This document shows, piece after piece, positions 38,633 to 46,893 of a DNA stretch of 64,000 nucleotides. Where the stretch lies: the NCBI GenBank assembly GCA_020621985.1, contig JAHRYS010000003.1:248001-312000 (forward strand). The letters run 5' to 3'. The position numbers and the translations under genes were made by a program. The DNA comes from Candidatus Ferrigenium altingense (GTDB lineage Bacteria > Pseudomonadota > Gammaproteobacteria > Burkholderiales > Gallionellaceae). The notes beneath the pieces were generated by a model. It did not search any database. It saw only the letters and a list, made by a program, of their open reading frames with translations, and was not told where the DNA came from. Numbering within the stretch: position 1 is the first letter of the stretch; each line of letters opens with the position of its first letter.

Positions 38633-39528
38633 GGACGCGCGAGGTCGATGATTTTTCTCAGGTCGTAGTCCTTGCTTCCGCCGACGCGCTTGACCAGCTC
38701 GGCCATGCGCTCGTGCAGGGCGGGGCGCTCAGACTTGTACAGCAATCCGGTCGGGATGCGGCCTTCCTGTTTCGCCTTATAGACCACTTGCATCGCGGCA
38801 TTCCGGTCGCTGATATCGTGGGCAGCGTCGACCTGGTCGCAGGCGTTCCTGAAGGACAATGCGGTGTCCAGTTCATTGAAGGACGGGCATTGGGAGAGCA
38901 GGTTGATGAAAGAGAACCCCTTGTGCTCCATGCCCTCCTTGATCAGTTGTGCCCCCAGTTTGGCGTTGCCGGCAAACGCCTGCCCGACAAAAGTGGCGCC
39001 ATAGGTGAGCATGTACAGGATTGGGTCGAGGGGCTCTTCCATGCCGCCGTACGGGGTGACTGCGGCCTTCATTTCCTCGCGCGAGGTGGGCGAGCATTGG
39101 CCCTTGGTCAAACCGTAGACATGGTTGTCCATCAGGATGTAGGTGATGTTGATGTTTTTGCGCGCTAGGTGCGGCATATGCCCGCCACCGATCGAGAAGC
39201 CGTCGCCGTCGCCACCGGTGACTACCACCGCGAGGTCGGGGCGCGCCAGATGGACGCCCGTCGCGACCGGACCGGCGCGGCCATGCAGGGTGTGCATCTT
39301 GTAGGAGTTGACGAAGTAGGGCAGGCGCGAGGAGCAACCGATCCCGGAGACGCTTACCAGATGATTCGGGTCGACGCCGAGTTCGGAAAGTGCGCGCAGC
39401 AGGCCCGTCAGTACGCCGTAGTGGCCGCAGCCGGCGCACCAGAATGAAGGTGTTTTTTCATCCTTGTAATCCTTGGGTTTGAAGTCTACCTTGTTGAAGT
39501 GCTGGTGCGGTTGAAGGATCGCGTTCAT
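38629..39528 (-). CDS. korB: 2-oxoacid:ferredoxin oxidoreductase beta subunit
   Basis: A 299-residue thiamine-diphosphate-binding subunit. FWCAGCGHYGVLTGLL has the conserved Cys31 and Cys34; GIGCSSRLPYF, HGRAGPVATG and VVTGGDGDGFSIGGGH, then DNHVYGLTKGQCSPTS, form the TPP site. With KorA it should oxidatively decarboxylate, or reductively carboxylate, a 2-oxoacid using ferredoxin. 2-oxoglutarate is favoured because the window has a separate pyruvate enzyme and frd-like genes downstream, but the substrate is inferred. It overlaps korA and frdB by four bases each. Confidence 0.92.
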   Translation of the reverse strand: MNAILQPHQHFNKVDFKPKDYKDEKTPSFWCAGCGHYGVLTGLLRALSELGVDPNHLVSVSGIGCSSRLPYFVNSYKMHTLHGRAGPVATGVHLARPDLAVVVTGGDGDGFSIGGGHMPHLARKNINITYILMDNHVYGLTKGQCSPTSREEMKAAVTPYGGMEEPLDPILYMLTYGATFVGQAFAGNAKLGAQLIKEGMEHKGFSFINLLSQCPSFNELDTALSFRNACDQVDAAHDISDRNAAMQVVYKAKQEGRIPTGLLYKSERPALHERMAELVKRVGGSKDYDLRKIIDLARP

Positions 39529-41246
39529 GCCAATATCTCCTTGACTTTGTTTACTATCATTTCAGGCGTGAAGGGCATTCCGCCGCAAATGGTGTAGGAC
39601 TGGGGGCGCAGCGAAGTTTCTGCGCGCACGAAGTGGGCGAGCTGGCCCTGGAAGTTGACCTCCGGCAGCAGCAGCTGCTTGCACGATGCGCCGAAGTCCT
39701 CGAATTGTTGTACCGGCAGGGGGTTCAGCAGCTTGGGGTAAAAGCCCTTGACCTTGTAGCCTTCGGCGCGCAGGCGCTGCAATGCTTCGCGCACCACGCC
39801 GATGGTGCTGCCCCAGGCGATCACGCCCAGGTCTGCCGCGCCATCGCCATCCACTTCCGTCGGGTCGACATCGTTGACCACGTTTTTGAGCTTGCGGAAG
39901 CGTTTGTCCTGCATCGCCTCATGGTTTGCCGACGTATAGCTGGGCAGGCCGCTCTCATTGTGTTCGAGGCCGGTGGCGATGTGCAAACCGCCGGGCGTGC
40001 CCGGATCGACCATCGGTGAAATGCCGTCTTCGGTGAATTTGTAGCGCTGGTATTCGCCTTCGCCGTTCCAGCGCTCGCGTTCCACCAGTTTATAGTTGGC
40101 CGGGTCCGGGTAGGGCACGTTCTGGGTCGAGAACGCCAAGGAGCCATCGGAAAGCAGCAGCACTGGGCATTGATATTTCTCGGCCAGATTGAATGCCACC
40201 ACGGTCAAGTCGATACAGTCCTGGATGCTTTCCACGGACAGCACGATGCGCCCGGCATCGCCATGGCCGCCGTGTACCGCCATGAACAGGTCGGACTGTT
40301 CATGCTTGGTCGGCAAGCCGGTGGAGGGGCCGCCGCGCTGCACGTCGACCACCACACAGGGCAGTTCGGCCATGAACGCCATGCCCAGCATTTCGCCCAT
40401 CAGCGCCAGGCCGGGGCCGGAAGTGGAGGTCATCGCCTTCTTGCCCGCGTAGGAGGCGCCAAGAACCTGGGAAATGGAGGCGATTTCGTCCTCGGCCTGG
40501 ATCAGGGTGCCGCCGCGTTTGGGCAGGTGTTTGGCCACGTAAATCGCGACTTCGGTTGCCGGGGTGATGGGGTAGGCGGAAAAGAAATCCAGTCCTGCAA
40601 TTATCGCGCCGAGGCCGATGGCGTTATTGCCGGACATCACGATGACTTCATTTTTTGACTTGGGTGTTCCGAGAGTCCATGTGTCGGTCTTCTTCAGTGC
40701 GGCTGCCAATTCGCGGCCGCGCTCCAATGCAACCAGGTTCCCCTTGACTACGTCCTCGCCCTTGCGTGAGAACTTGGTGACGATCACTTCGCGCAGGGCT
40801 TCCACGGGGATGTTGAACAGTACCGACAGCGCGCCCATTGCCACCATGTTCTTGGCGCGCAGGTTGTTCATTTCCTTTGCCGTCTGGGTCATCGGGATGG
40901 GATAAGCGTGTACGCCGGGCGGGATGTCGGGCGTGAAGTCGCTCGGGCTGTCGTAAACGATGGTGGTGCCCGGCTTGAGAGAAGCGCGGTTCATGTTGTA
41001 GGCCTCGCCGTTGAAGGCGCACAGGACATCGAAAGTGTCCCCCTGATTGTATAGCCGCTCGGTGCTGGCGCGCACCTGGTACATGGCGTAGCCGCCCTTG
41101 ATCTCGGCGGGGAAAGTCTTGAAAGTGTAAACATCGAGGCCGGCGCGCGCGCAGGCCTGGGTAATGAAATCACCTACCGAGATGACACCTTCGCCGCCTT
41201 CGCCACCGATTCGGATGATCAGATCGTTCTTGGTTATGCCTTGCAT
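39525..41246 (-). CDS. korA: 2-oxoacid:ferredoxin oxidoreductase alpha subunit (gamma-alpha fusion)
   Basis: A 573-residue subunit. Residues 1-190 are the gamma domain (IRIGGEGGEGVISVGDFI, FPAEIKGGYAMYQVR); the rest is the alpha pyrimidine-binding part with NNAIGLGAIIAGLDFFSAYPITPATE and TSTSGPGLALMGEMLG. This two-subunit KorAB form is usual for 2-oxoglutarate:ferredoxin oxidoreductases of aerobic or facultative bacteria. GAGGAG precedes the ATG. It is the first gene of a minus-strand operon korA-korB-frdB-frdA-nuoF-like-amrB-amrA. Confidence 0.92.
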   Translation of the reverse strand: MQGITKNDLIIRIGGEGGEGVISVGDFITQACARAGLDVYTFKTFPAEIKGGYAMYQVRASTERLYNQGDTFDVLCAFNGEAYNMNRASLKPGTTIVYDSPSDFTPDIPPGVHAYPIPMTQTAKEMNNLRAKNMVAMGALSVLFNIPVEALREVIVTKFSRKGEDVVKGNLVALERGRELAAALKKTDTWTLGTPKSKNEVIVMSGNNAIGLGAIIAGLDFFSAYPITPATEVAIYVAKHLPKRGGTLIQAEDEIASISQVLGASYAGKKAMTSTSGPGLALMGEMLGMAFMAELPCVVVDVQRGGPSTGLPTKHEQSDLFMAVHGGHGDAGRIVLSVESIQDCIDLTVVAFNLAEKYQCPVLLLSDGSLAFSTQNVPYPDPANYKLVERERWNGEGEYQRYKFTEDGISPMVDPGTPGGLHIATGLEHNESGLPSYTSANHEAMQDKRFRKLKNVVNDVDPTEVDGDGAADLGVIAWGSTIGVVREALQRLRAEGYKVKGFYPKLLNPLPVQQFEDFGASCKQLLLPEVNFQGQLAHFVRAETSLRPQSYTICGGMPFTPEMIVNKVKEILA

Positions 41247-41320
41247 CTACAACTCCTCAATAACATAGTGTTGGGGGATATGTCGCCCGTAGGCTCTATC
41301 ATGACGGCTACAAAAAAATA

Positions 41321-41350
41321 ATTGTACCAAATAAATGCCGCTAAAGTCAT
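41321..41350 (-). promoter_or_regulatory. candidate promoter of the korA operon
   Basis: On the minus strand, ATGACT (41350-41345) and TACAAT (41326-41321) are separated by 18 bases, about 75 bases before korA, in an AT-rich stretch. The -10 is good, the -35 moderate. Confidence 0.4.
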
Positions 41351-41401
41351 GCAAGTTTTGGAGGTAAATCAACTCAGGATAAAAGCTGCCGGGCATAGTC
41401 G

Positions 41402-41442
41402 AAAAGAAGAGCCCTTGCCTCAAGGGAGCCTTGTCAGGCTCC
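41402..41442 (-). terminator. tandem hairpin terminator after gamma carbonic anhydrase
   Basis: On the minus strand GGAGCCT/AGGCTCC (loop of four bases) is followed by CCCTTG-AGG-CAAGGG and then CTCTTCTTTT. The second stem with its T-rich tail fits a rho-independent terminator for the 41530-42081 gene. Confidence 0.6.
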
Positions 41443-41529
41443 TGTCTTGGCAGGGTTAATGGGATTTAGACGGCCCGCCCAATGGCTGGCTGCGCAAAAA
41501 ATCCTGCCCGGCCTTCACGCGTATCCTGA

Positions 41530-42081
41530 TTATATTTTGGACGCTCCCGGCAGGTGGTTCAGGTAGTTGTTTTTCAGCTGGATGTAATGCTCGGCCGAGT
41601 ATCTCAGGTGGGCGATTTCCTCGGGGGTTAGCGCACGAACGGCCTTTGCGGGGCGGCCCACATACAGCATCCCGCTTTCCAGCACCTTGCCCGGCGAAAC
41701 CAGGCTGCCTGCGCCTATCATCACATGGTCGGGAATAACGGCATCGTCCAGGATGATAGTCCCCATCCCGATCAGGCACTCGTTGCCGATCGTGCAGCCG
41801 TGAAGAACGACGGAGTGCCCGACGGTCACATAGTCGCCGATCAGCAAAGGCGACCCGTCGGGCTTGCCCGGCGTCTTGTGGGAGACATGCCCCATGGTGA
41901 GATCCTGCACGTTGCTGCCCTGTCCGATCACGATGCGGTTCACGTCACCCCGCAACACCGCGTTGCACCAGATCGAGCTGTCAGTGCCGATGGTTACATC
42001 CCCGATGATCTGGCCGGAGGCATGGACATAGACGCGCGCGCCGAGAGTCGGCGTGGTGTCGAGATAAGCAGCTACAGGCAT
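41530..42081 (-). CDS. gamma carbonic anhydrase-family protein
   Basis: A 183-residue left-handed beta-helix protein made of hexapeptide repeats. The zinc-binding His set of the family is present: NVQDLTMGHVSH and VTVGHSVVLHGCTIG. The C-terminal helix (LTPEEIAHLRYSAEHYIQLKNNYL) completes the trimeric fold. Members are carbonic anhydrases or related metal-binding acyltransferase-like proteins; activity is not certain. It lies 60 bases after an amidase gene on the same strand and upstream of the korA operon, separated from it by a terminator. Confidence 0.88.
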   Translation of the reverse strand: MPVAAYLDTTPTLGARVYVHASGQIIGDVTIGTDSSIWCNAVLRGDVNRIVIGQGSNVQDLTMGHVSHKTPGKPDGSPLLIGDYVTVGHSVVLHGCTIGNECLIGMGTIILDDAVIPDHVMIGAGSLVSPGKVLESGMLYVGRPAKAVRALTPEEIAHLRYSAEHYIQLKNNYLNHLPGASKI

Positions 42082-42141
42082 GAAGGCTCCACAGGGAAAT
42101 GATAAATAGGCGATGGCTGTTTTAGCGCACCGGGCAGCATT

Positions 42142-43320
42142 TTAACCTTTTCCGAAAATTTGGGCAGCCGCCAGAAGCTGGCCATCCTGACCCCGCGCGC
42201 CCAGAAAGGATATGCCGATCGGGCAACCGTCTTGTTCCAGCAGCGGCATCGAGACTTGCGGCAGCCCGGCAACGGCGGCGATGCAGGTATGGCGCATCGT
42301 GTTGAGGCGCGATGCCCTGGCTTCGTCTATCGATCGCCCCTTCAAGGGTGCGATGCCGGGGGCGGTCGGAAAAACAATGATCGTGCCGGGGGAAATGAGG
42401 TTTTCGATCCGGCTGATGAGTTGCTTCCTGACCAGTCTTTTCTTTTCCATCTCGCTCCGGGTGACGGAGGCTATTTTTTCCAGCCTGCCGCGTATCTCTG
42501 CGCCGAAGGCGTCGAGATTTTTGAAAATCCATGCGCCGTGCGCCTGATTCAACTCCCACCACTGGATGTTGCGCAGCGTGTCGATCCAGGTTGCAAAGTC
42601 GGGCTTGCCTAGTTCAGTCTCGGTAATCTCGACAGGCAGTTTTGACAGGCTGCGGATGAAGGCGTCGTATTTCGATGCAATGCTCGCGTCCTTGGTGTCG
42701 AACAGGTCGCGCGCGATCACAAATCTGTTGACCTTGAGTTCCGGGACTTCGCTGCCGAGCAGCACGCTGCCCACTCTGGCCAGCATCTCCGGCGTCCGCG
42801 CGAACCAGCCGGCCGCATCGAAGCTGGGCGCCATCGGGTGCACGCCTTGCAGCGGAACCGCGCCATGCGTCGGGCGGAAACCGTAAATGCCGCAATACGA
42901 TGCCGGTATGCGCATCGAACCGGCGGTATCGGTGCCCAGCGCAAAATCCACCAGACCGCCGGCGACCGCCGCTGCCGAGCCGCTGGAAGAGCCGCCCGGA
43001 ATCCGATCCGGGCATTGGGTATTAAGCGGCGTGCCGTAGTGTGCATTCTCGCCATCGAGCGAAAAAGCCATCTCGTCCGAAATGGTCTTGCCGATCAGCG
43101 TGGCACCTTCATTCAACAGCAGTTCGACGGCTGGCGCGGTCGTTTGCGCCGCGAGGTGCGTGTTTTTCCAGCGGGGATTCCCGGTGCCGGTGACAAATCC
43201 TTTGACATCGTAAAGCTCTTTTACCGCAAAGGTCAGCGCTGAAAGTTTCCCCTCCCTGTTGGGGGCAGCCGTCATAATTTCACCGGGTACGAAGGCATTG
43301 CAGGTATCGACTGGTTTCAT
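42142..43320 (-). CDS. amidase-signature enzyme
   Basis: A 392-residue amidase-signature protein. The Ser-cisSer-Lys triad is visible: Lys in FAVKELYDVKG near residue 33, and PGGSSSGSAAAVAGG with DTAGSMRIPASYCGIYG near 105-150. There is no signal peptide. It is shorter than GatA (about 480) and lacks the GatB/GatC neighbours, so it is not the transamidosome subunit; AtzF- or indoleacetamide-hydrolase-like small-amide hydrolysis is more likely, but the substrate is unknown. It stands upstream of the gamma carbonic anhydrase gene. Confidence 0.85.
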   Translation of the reverse strand: MKPVDTCNAFVPGEIMTAAPNREGKLSALTFAVKELYDVKGFVTGTGNPRWKNTHLAAQTTAPAVELLLNEGATLIGKTISDEMAFSLDGENAHYGTPLNTQCPDRIPGGSSSGSAAAVAGGLVDFALGTDTAGSMRIPASYCGIYGFRPTHGAVPLQGVHPMAPSFDAAGWFARTPEMLARVGSVLLGSEVPELKVNRFVIARDLFDTKDASIASKYDAFIRSLSKLPVEITETELGKPDFATWIDTLRNIQWWELNQAHGAWIFKNLDAFGAEIRGRLEKIASVTRSEMEKKRLVRKQLISRIENLISPGTIIVFPTAPGIAPLKGRSIDEARASRLNTMRHTCIAAVAGLPQVSMPLLEQDGCPIGISFLGARGQDGQLLAAAQIFGKG

Positions 43321-43653
43321 AAGCAGACTTGTTGGGCGGATAAAACGGGCGGGTTAGCTCAGAGAGTGATGCGTCGTATCAAGATTTTAGATGCACCGTT
43401 CGGTAATGTCAGTTGCCGACCCATTACTGTCGGCCGCATCCATGGCGAACCTTCAACGAGACCGTCATACTTCAACGCGACGTAGGCTGTTCGGATTTTG
43501 AGGTGCAGTGCCGATTGCAAAGTGCCGAAAATTGTACAATTGCACCTTGCATTCTATTATCCTGCGGGGAAGTAGTCAGAGATATTTTGAGTCGTACGGT
43601 TATAATCAACAACCGAAGGATCATTTTTATCACACCCCTTATGGGATATTCCA
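43321..43653. other. intergenic region with promoter-like sequence, AT-rich
   Basis: The gap between amidase and dcd becomes more AT-rich from about 43500. A promoter candidate lies at 43532-43560. ORFs at 43413-43667 and 43508-43729 have no ribosome sites or recognisable sequence. This marks the left boundary of a compositionally different insert. Confidence 0.4.
43532..43560 (+). promoter_or_regulatory. candidate promoter with overlapping palindromic operator
   Basis: TTGTAC (43532-43537) and TATTAT (43555-43560) are 17 bases apart, a good sigma-70 match. The perfect palindrome AATTGTACAATT (43530-43541) covers the -35 element and could be a repressor site. It would drive the small ORF at 43654 and dcd. 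Confidence 0.5.
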
Positions 43654-43779
43654 ATGGCGGAAAATGAAGAAGATTATTTGCGCCAGTGTTTGGAGCGCAA
43701 CATTTGCCCTGTTTGTCAGCAGTCGATGATTAAAAAATTTGGAAGTGGTCAATTCAAGGACGGGTATTTTGTTCTTTGA
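43654..43779 (+). CDS. small Cys-pair protein (41 aa), possible zinc knuckle
   Basis: ATG GCG GAA at 43654 opens a 41-codon frame ending at TGA 43777-43779. It encodes an acidic start (MAENEEDYLRQCLERN), a CPVCQQS zinc-knuckle-like pair (Cys18, Cys21), and ends in FKDGYFVL. It lies about 94 bases downstream of a good promoter and 72 bases before dcd. The ribosome site is weak (GGGA). The protein-like composition supports a real small gene, but a single CxxC pair is only suggestive. Confidence 0.45.
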   Translation: MAENEEDYLRQCLERNICPVCQQSMIKKFGSGQFKDGYFVL

Positions 43780-43851
43780 ATTACTACACAGAATGGAACA
43801 AGGCTTTGCTGATACGGCAACATCAAGACAAGGTACAGAAGAGTAAATCCG

Positions 43852-45060
43852 ATGAATGAAGTGATAACGAAGACCGATTCAACAGCCAATCCTAGTTCGA
43901 TGGCTTCTGCGCGCGTGAGCGACTATACCGGAATCCTTCCGAGCCAGAAGATTGAGGAGATGCTGAGCAGCGGCGAGATCAAAACGACGATGATCCCGTT
44001 TGATCCTGACCAGGTACAGCCCGCCAGCATCGACCTGCGCCTTGGCGATTATGCCTATCCCGTAGACACGAGCTTCCTTCCCGGCAAGGGAATGAAAGTG
44101 CTCGAAAAATTGAAACAGCTTGATGACCGGTTTGCTGACTTCAGAATCGATCTTCGCAACGGCGCTGTTCTTGAAAAAGGGCGCGTCTACGTTATTCCTC
44201 TCTTGGAAGTCATTAATTTAAGAAGTGACGTAGCCGCCTTCGCCAACCCGAAGAGTTCAACGGGTAGGCTGGATATTTTGACGCGCTTGATTGCCGATGA
44301 AGCTACCAGTTTTGATCAGGTAAGCGAGGGTTATAAGGGCGAGCTATATATTGAGGTAGCACCCCGGAGTTTCAGTGTCGTGGTAAAAACTGGCACCCGC
44401 CTGAACCAGCTGAGGTTTCGCCGCACACGGGGCGAAGGAGCGAAAGCCATCACCGCCTCGGAATGGAAAAAGCTTCTCGATGACGGCCAGATTGCCGATT
44501 CCAGTGACCACGAGAAAAATGCGAGATCAATCCAGACAGGTTTATTGCCTTTCACAGTGGATTTGAAAGGCTCAGGTAGTGAAGGCGACATCATCGGGTA
44601 TCGCTCGAAGAAACATGTCAAACGCATTGACCTGGAAAGGCGGGATTATGATCCGCTGGATTTCTGGGAGCCGATCCTTTTCCACAAAACATCCTCACTG
44701 ATATTGGACCCTGATGAATTCTATATCCTCATGACGAAGGAAGCGATCGCAGTGCCCCCGGAATATGCGGCTGAGATGTTGCCATACGACACACGTGCGG
44801 GTGAATTTCGCGTGCATTATGCCGGTTTTTTTGATCCTGGATTCGGTTGGAATGCCAAGCTGAATAAAGCGGGAAGTAGCAGGGGGGTTCTGGAAGTACG
44901 CTCACACGAGGTACCGTTCTTGCTCGAGCATGGACAGACGGTCGGATGGCTTCGCTATGAGCGTATGGCGGCTCGGCCCGAGCTTCTGTACGGGCAAGAT
45001 ATCAGCTCTAACTATCAAGGACAGAGCCTTAAATTAGCCAAGCAGTTTAAGCAACTGTGA
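43852..45060 (+). CDS. dcd: 2'-deoxycytidine 5'-triphosphate deaminase, double-domain form
   Basis: A 402-residue protein, about twice the length of E. coli Dcd (193). It shows two dUTPase-like halves: the first has VQPASIDLRLGD near 55-66 and ANPKSSTGRLDI near 131-142, and the second has DPDEFYILMTKEAIAVPPEYAAEM, FDPGFGWN and SRGVLEVRSHEVPFLLEHGQ. This is the long dCTP deaminase family of several proteobacteria; it should make dUTP from dCTP. A close relative of such enzymes is used in anti-phage defence by depleting dCTP, but whether this one is housekeeping or defensive cannot be told. It sits in an AT-rich insert. Confidence 0.85.
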   Translation: MNEVITKTDSTANPSSMASARVSDYTGILPSQKIEEMLSSGEIKTTMIPFDPDQVQPASIDLRLGDYAYPVDTSFLPGKGMKVLEKLKQLDDRFADFRIDLRNGAVLEKGRVYVIPLLEVINLRSDVAAFANPKSSTGRLDILTRLIADEATSFDQVSEGYKGELYIEVAPRSFSVVVKTGTRLNQLRFRRTRGEGAKAITASEWKKLLDDGQIADSSDHEKNARSIQTGLLPFTVDLKGSGSEGDIIGYRSKKHVKRIDLERRDYDPLDFWEPILFHKTSSLILDPDEFYILMTKEAIAVPPEYAAEMLPYDTRAGEFRVHYAGFFDPGFGWNAKLNKAGSSRGVLEVRSHEVPFLLEHGQTVGWLRYERMAARPELLYGQDISSNYQGQSLKLAKQFKQL

Positions 45061-45157
45061 AGTTGGCGTTAGCGAATATGTGAAGGAGCGATTAGCGGGT
45101 GAAAGAAATCGACTCCGGTACCTTTGGTTTTTGGACCCAAATAACTCCCGATAGAAT

Positions 45158-46753
45158 TTAGGCTCGCTTTTGCTTAAACACTTTGCCAACATTCAGTGCT
45201 TTTGCGAGGCCGTAGAAAATCTGGTATTCAACATCGGTCTTAACTTTTGGGGAAATATTGGCGTAGCTTCTATCCTTGAAACACCAGTGGATAAAAGGCT
45301 TATGATCTTCCGCCTGCTCAATATAGCAAATAACATTAAGGTCAAAAAGGAACTGCAAAAAGTCATTAGCTGTGGACATGAACTTTGGTGGCACCGCCGA
45401 TATTGATTCTATGTGAGCTTTGAGTTTTGAGTAGGCATCCAGATAAACGGCATATTTGAAAGCGTCTTTTCCAGATAAAAACTCAAAAAACTTTAGAAAT
45501 ATTTCATAGTGATCGGCGCCGTAATAAAACGAAAGATGATCTTTCACTTCACCGAGTAAATAGTTTGAGTATTCCCTTTGAAAGTGTGGGTTTTCAAAAT
45601 CATCTGCTGTAATTGTTTTTTTGTTTGGATCGCTACTCGCATTGTTCTTAAGAAGCTCAAGCATCGTCACAATATCGCGTGGTCTATAGTATGACCATCG
45701 AAGAAAGCTGATAAATGAAGTCGGTGTAGAGTATTGATCGAAAACGTTGGGAGAATTCCATGGGAAGTAATAATCCCAAGCTTCCCCCTTGGTGGGTAAT
45801 GGCTCTTGCTGTACTGATAGCATATGATCTACGACCTCAAATAGCTGAGATGTTCGATGTGCATTGTATTCAGTGCGCCAATCAAGAAATACAGCGTTAT
45901 CTCGAATCTTTGTATTCTGATTTTGTAGGCCGATTGACTCGAAGATGTCTGGTCTGATTAAGAGCACCGCCCGCATGCGGCCTTTTCCCCCTCTGATAGT
46001 AGGGAAGAAGTCGTTGTTGATTTCCCATACAGCATTTGCCAAACCCTTAATGCACTCCAAATACTCCTCGTAAGGTATGCTCGAAGGGCGAATATCAATT
46101 CCATCAATAAAAAGAATATGGTTTTGATTGAGTCGGATTTGTGATAGCGCTGATTCAAATTGTTTTTGAATGTAAAACAAATTGATTTGAAATCGACTTT
46201 CAGAAAAAGTTAAAACCTCCCTCTCCTCTCCTTTCGCATTTGCATGTTTGGATAGCAACTCTGCAGCCAACTTGGATTCCTGAATGAAGCTCAGTGCTTG
46301 GATGATCTCTGGTGAAAACGCACTATAGTAATATTCATCAATTGCTGCATTTAATGCATTGAATTTCGAGTAATTCAACAATTTTGAAATGGCGCCTTCT
46401 TTTTCAAGTACCTGTTTTGAAATTAGGAGATAAAGTATTACTTTCCATATGCTGGAAAAATCTGAAAGAGAGAGGTGTTTTTCTCGTTTTAGCGAGATAA
46501 ATTTTTGGTATTCGGTTTCACGTACATAGCGAGTAGTTGATGTAGTGTCTTTGTAGTCGTTGTTCGTAAGGAATATAGAATATGCTGTTTTTCCAGTCCC
46601 TTTTTCACCGATAAGAAAAGAGATATTTGGCTCACACAGATTGTCAAGATGAGTATCCCTAATGAACACTCTGTTTAGCAACGCTTTATTCTCTCTTCGC
46701 TTATAGTTTTCCGCATCCGCGAAACCTAGTTCAAGATCTTTTACTAATTTCAT
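45158..46753 (-). CDS. P-loop ATPase, probable Sll1717/FunZ family
   Basis: A 531-residue protein with a Walker A motif GEKGTGKTAYS at about 48-58 and a Walker B-like HILFIDGIDIRPS near 210-222. The rest is mainly helical and contains many aromatic and acidic residues; no nuclease or membrane domain is visible. It resembles uncharacterised P-loop ATPases of the Sll1717 type (moderate confidence). GAGAGG precedes the start. Codons are rich in AT, unlike the flanking genes, which suggests recent transfer. It faces dcd tail to tail with about 100 bases between. A role in phage defence is possible but unproven. Confidence 0.7.
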   Translation of the reverse strand: MKLVKDLELGFADAENYKRRENKALLNRVFIRDTHLDNLCEPNISFLIGEKGTGKTAYSIFLTNNDYKDTTSTTRYVRETEYQKFISLKREKHLSLSDFSSIWKVILYLLISKQVLEKEGAISKLLNYSKFNALNAAIDEYYYSAFSPEIIQALSFIQESKLAAELLSKHANAKGEEREVLTFSESRFQINLFYIQKQFESALSQIRLNQNHILFIDGIDIRPSSIPYEEYLECIKGLANAVWEINNDFFPTIRGGKGRMRAVLLIRPDIFESIGLQNQNTKIRDNAVFLDWRTEYNAHRTSQLFEVVDHMLSVQQEPLPTKGEAWDYYFPWNSPNVFDQYSTPTSFISFLRWSYYRPRDIVTMLELLKNNASSDPNKKTITADDFENPHFQREYSNYLLGEVKDHLSFYYGADHYEIFLKFFEFLSGKDAFKYAVYLDAYSKLKAHIESISAVPPKFMSTANDFLQFLFDLNVICYIEQAEDHKPFIHWCFKDRSYANISPKVKTDVEYQIFYGLAKALNVGKVFKQKRA

Positions 46754-46893
46754 GAGCAGCCTCTCTATGAGCTATATAGCACCCGCTCAAATAACATGTG
46801 GGGCTATGGTTACATTACTCGCAACATAACAGCAATACTTCCAGCAAGAAAGGGTTAATTTCAGACTCAATCGGTACTGCAGCGACGACGCAT

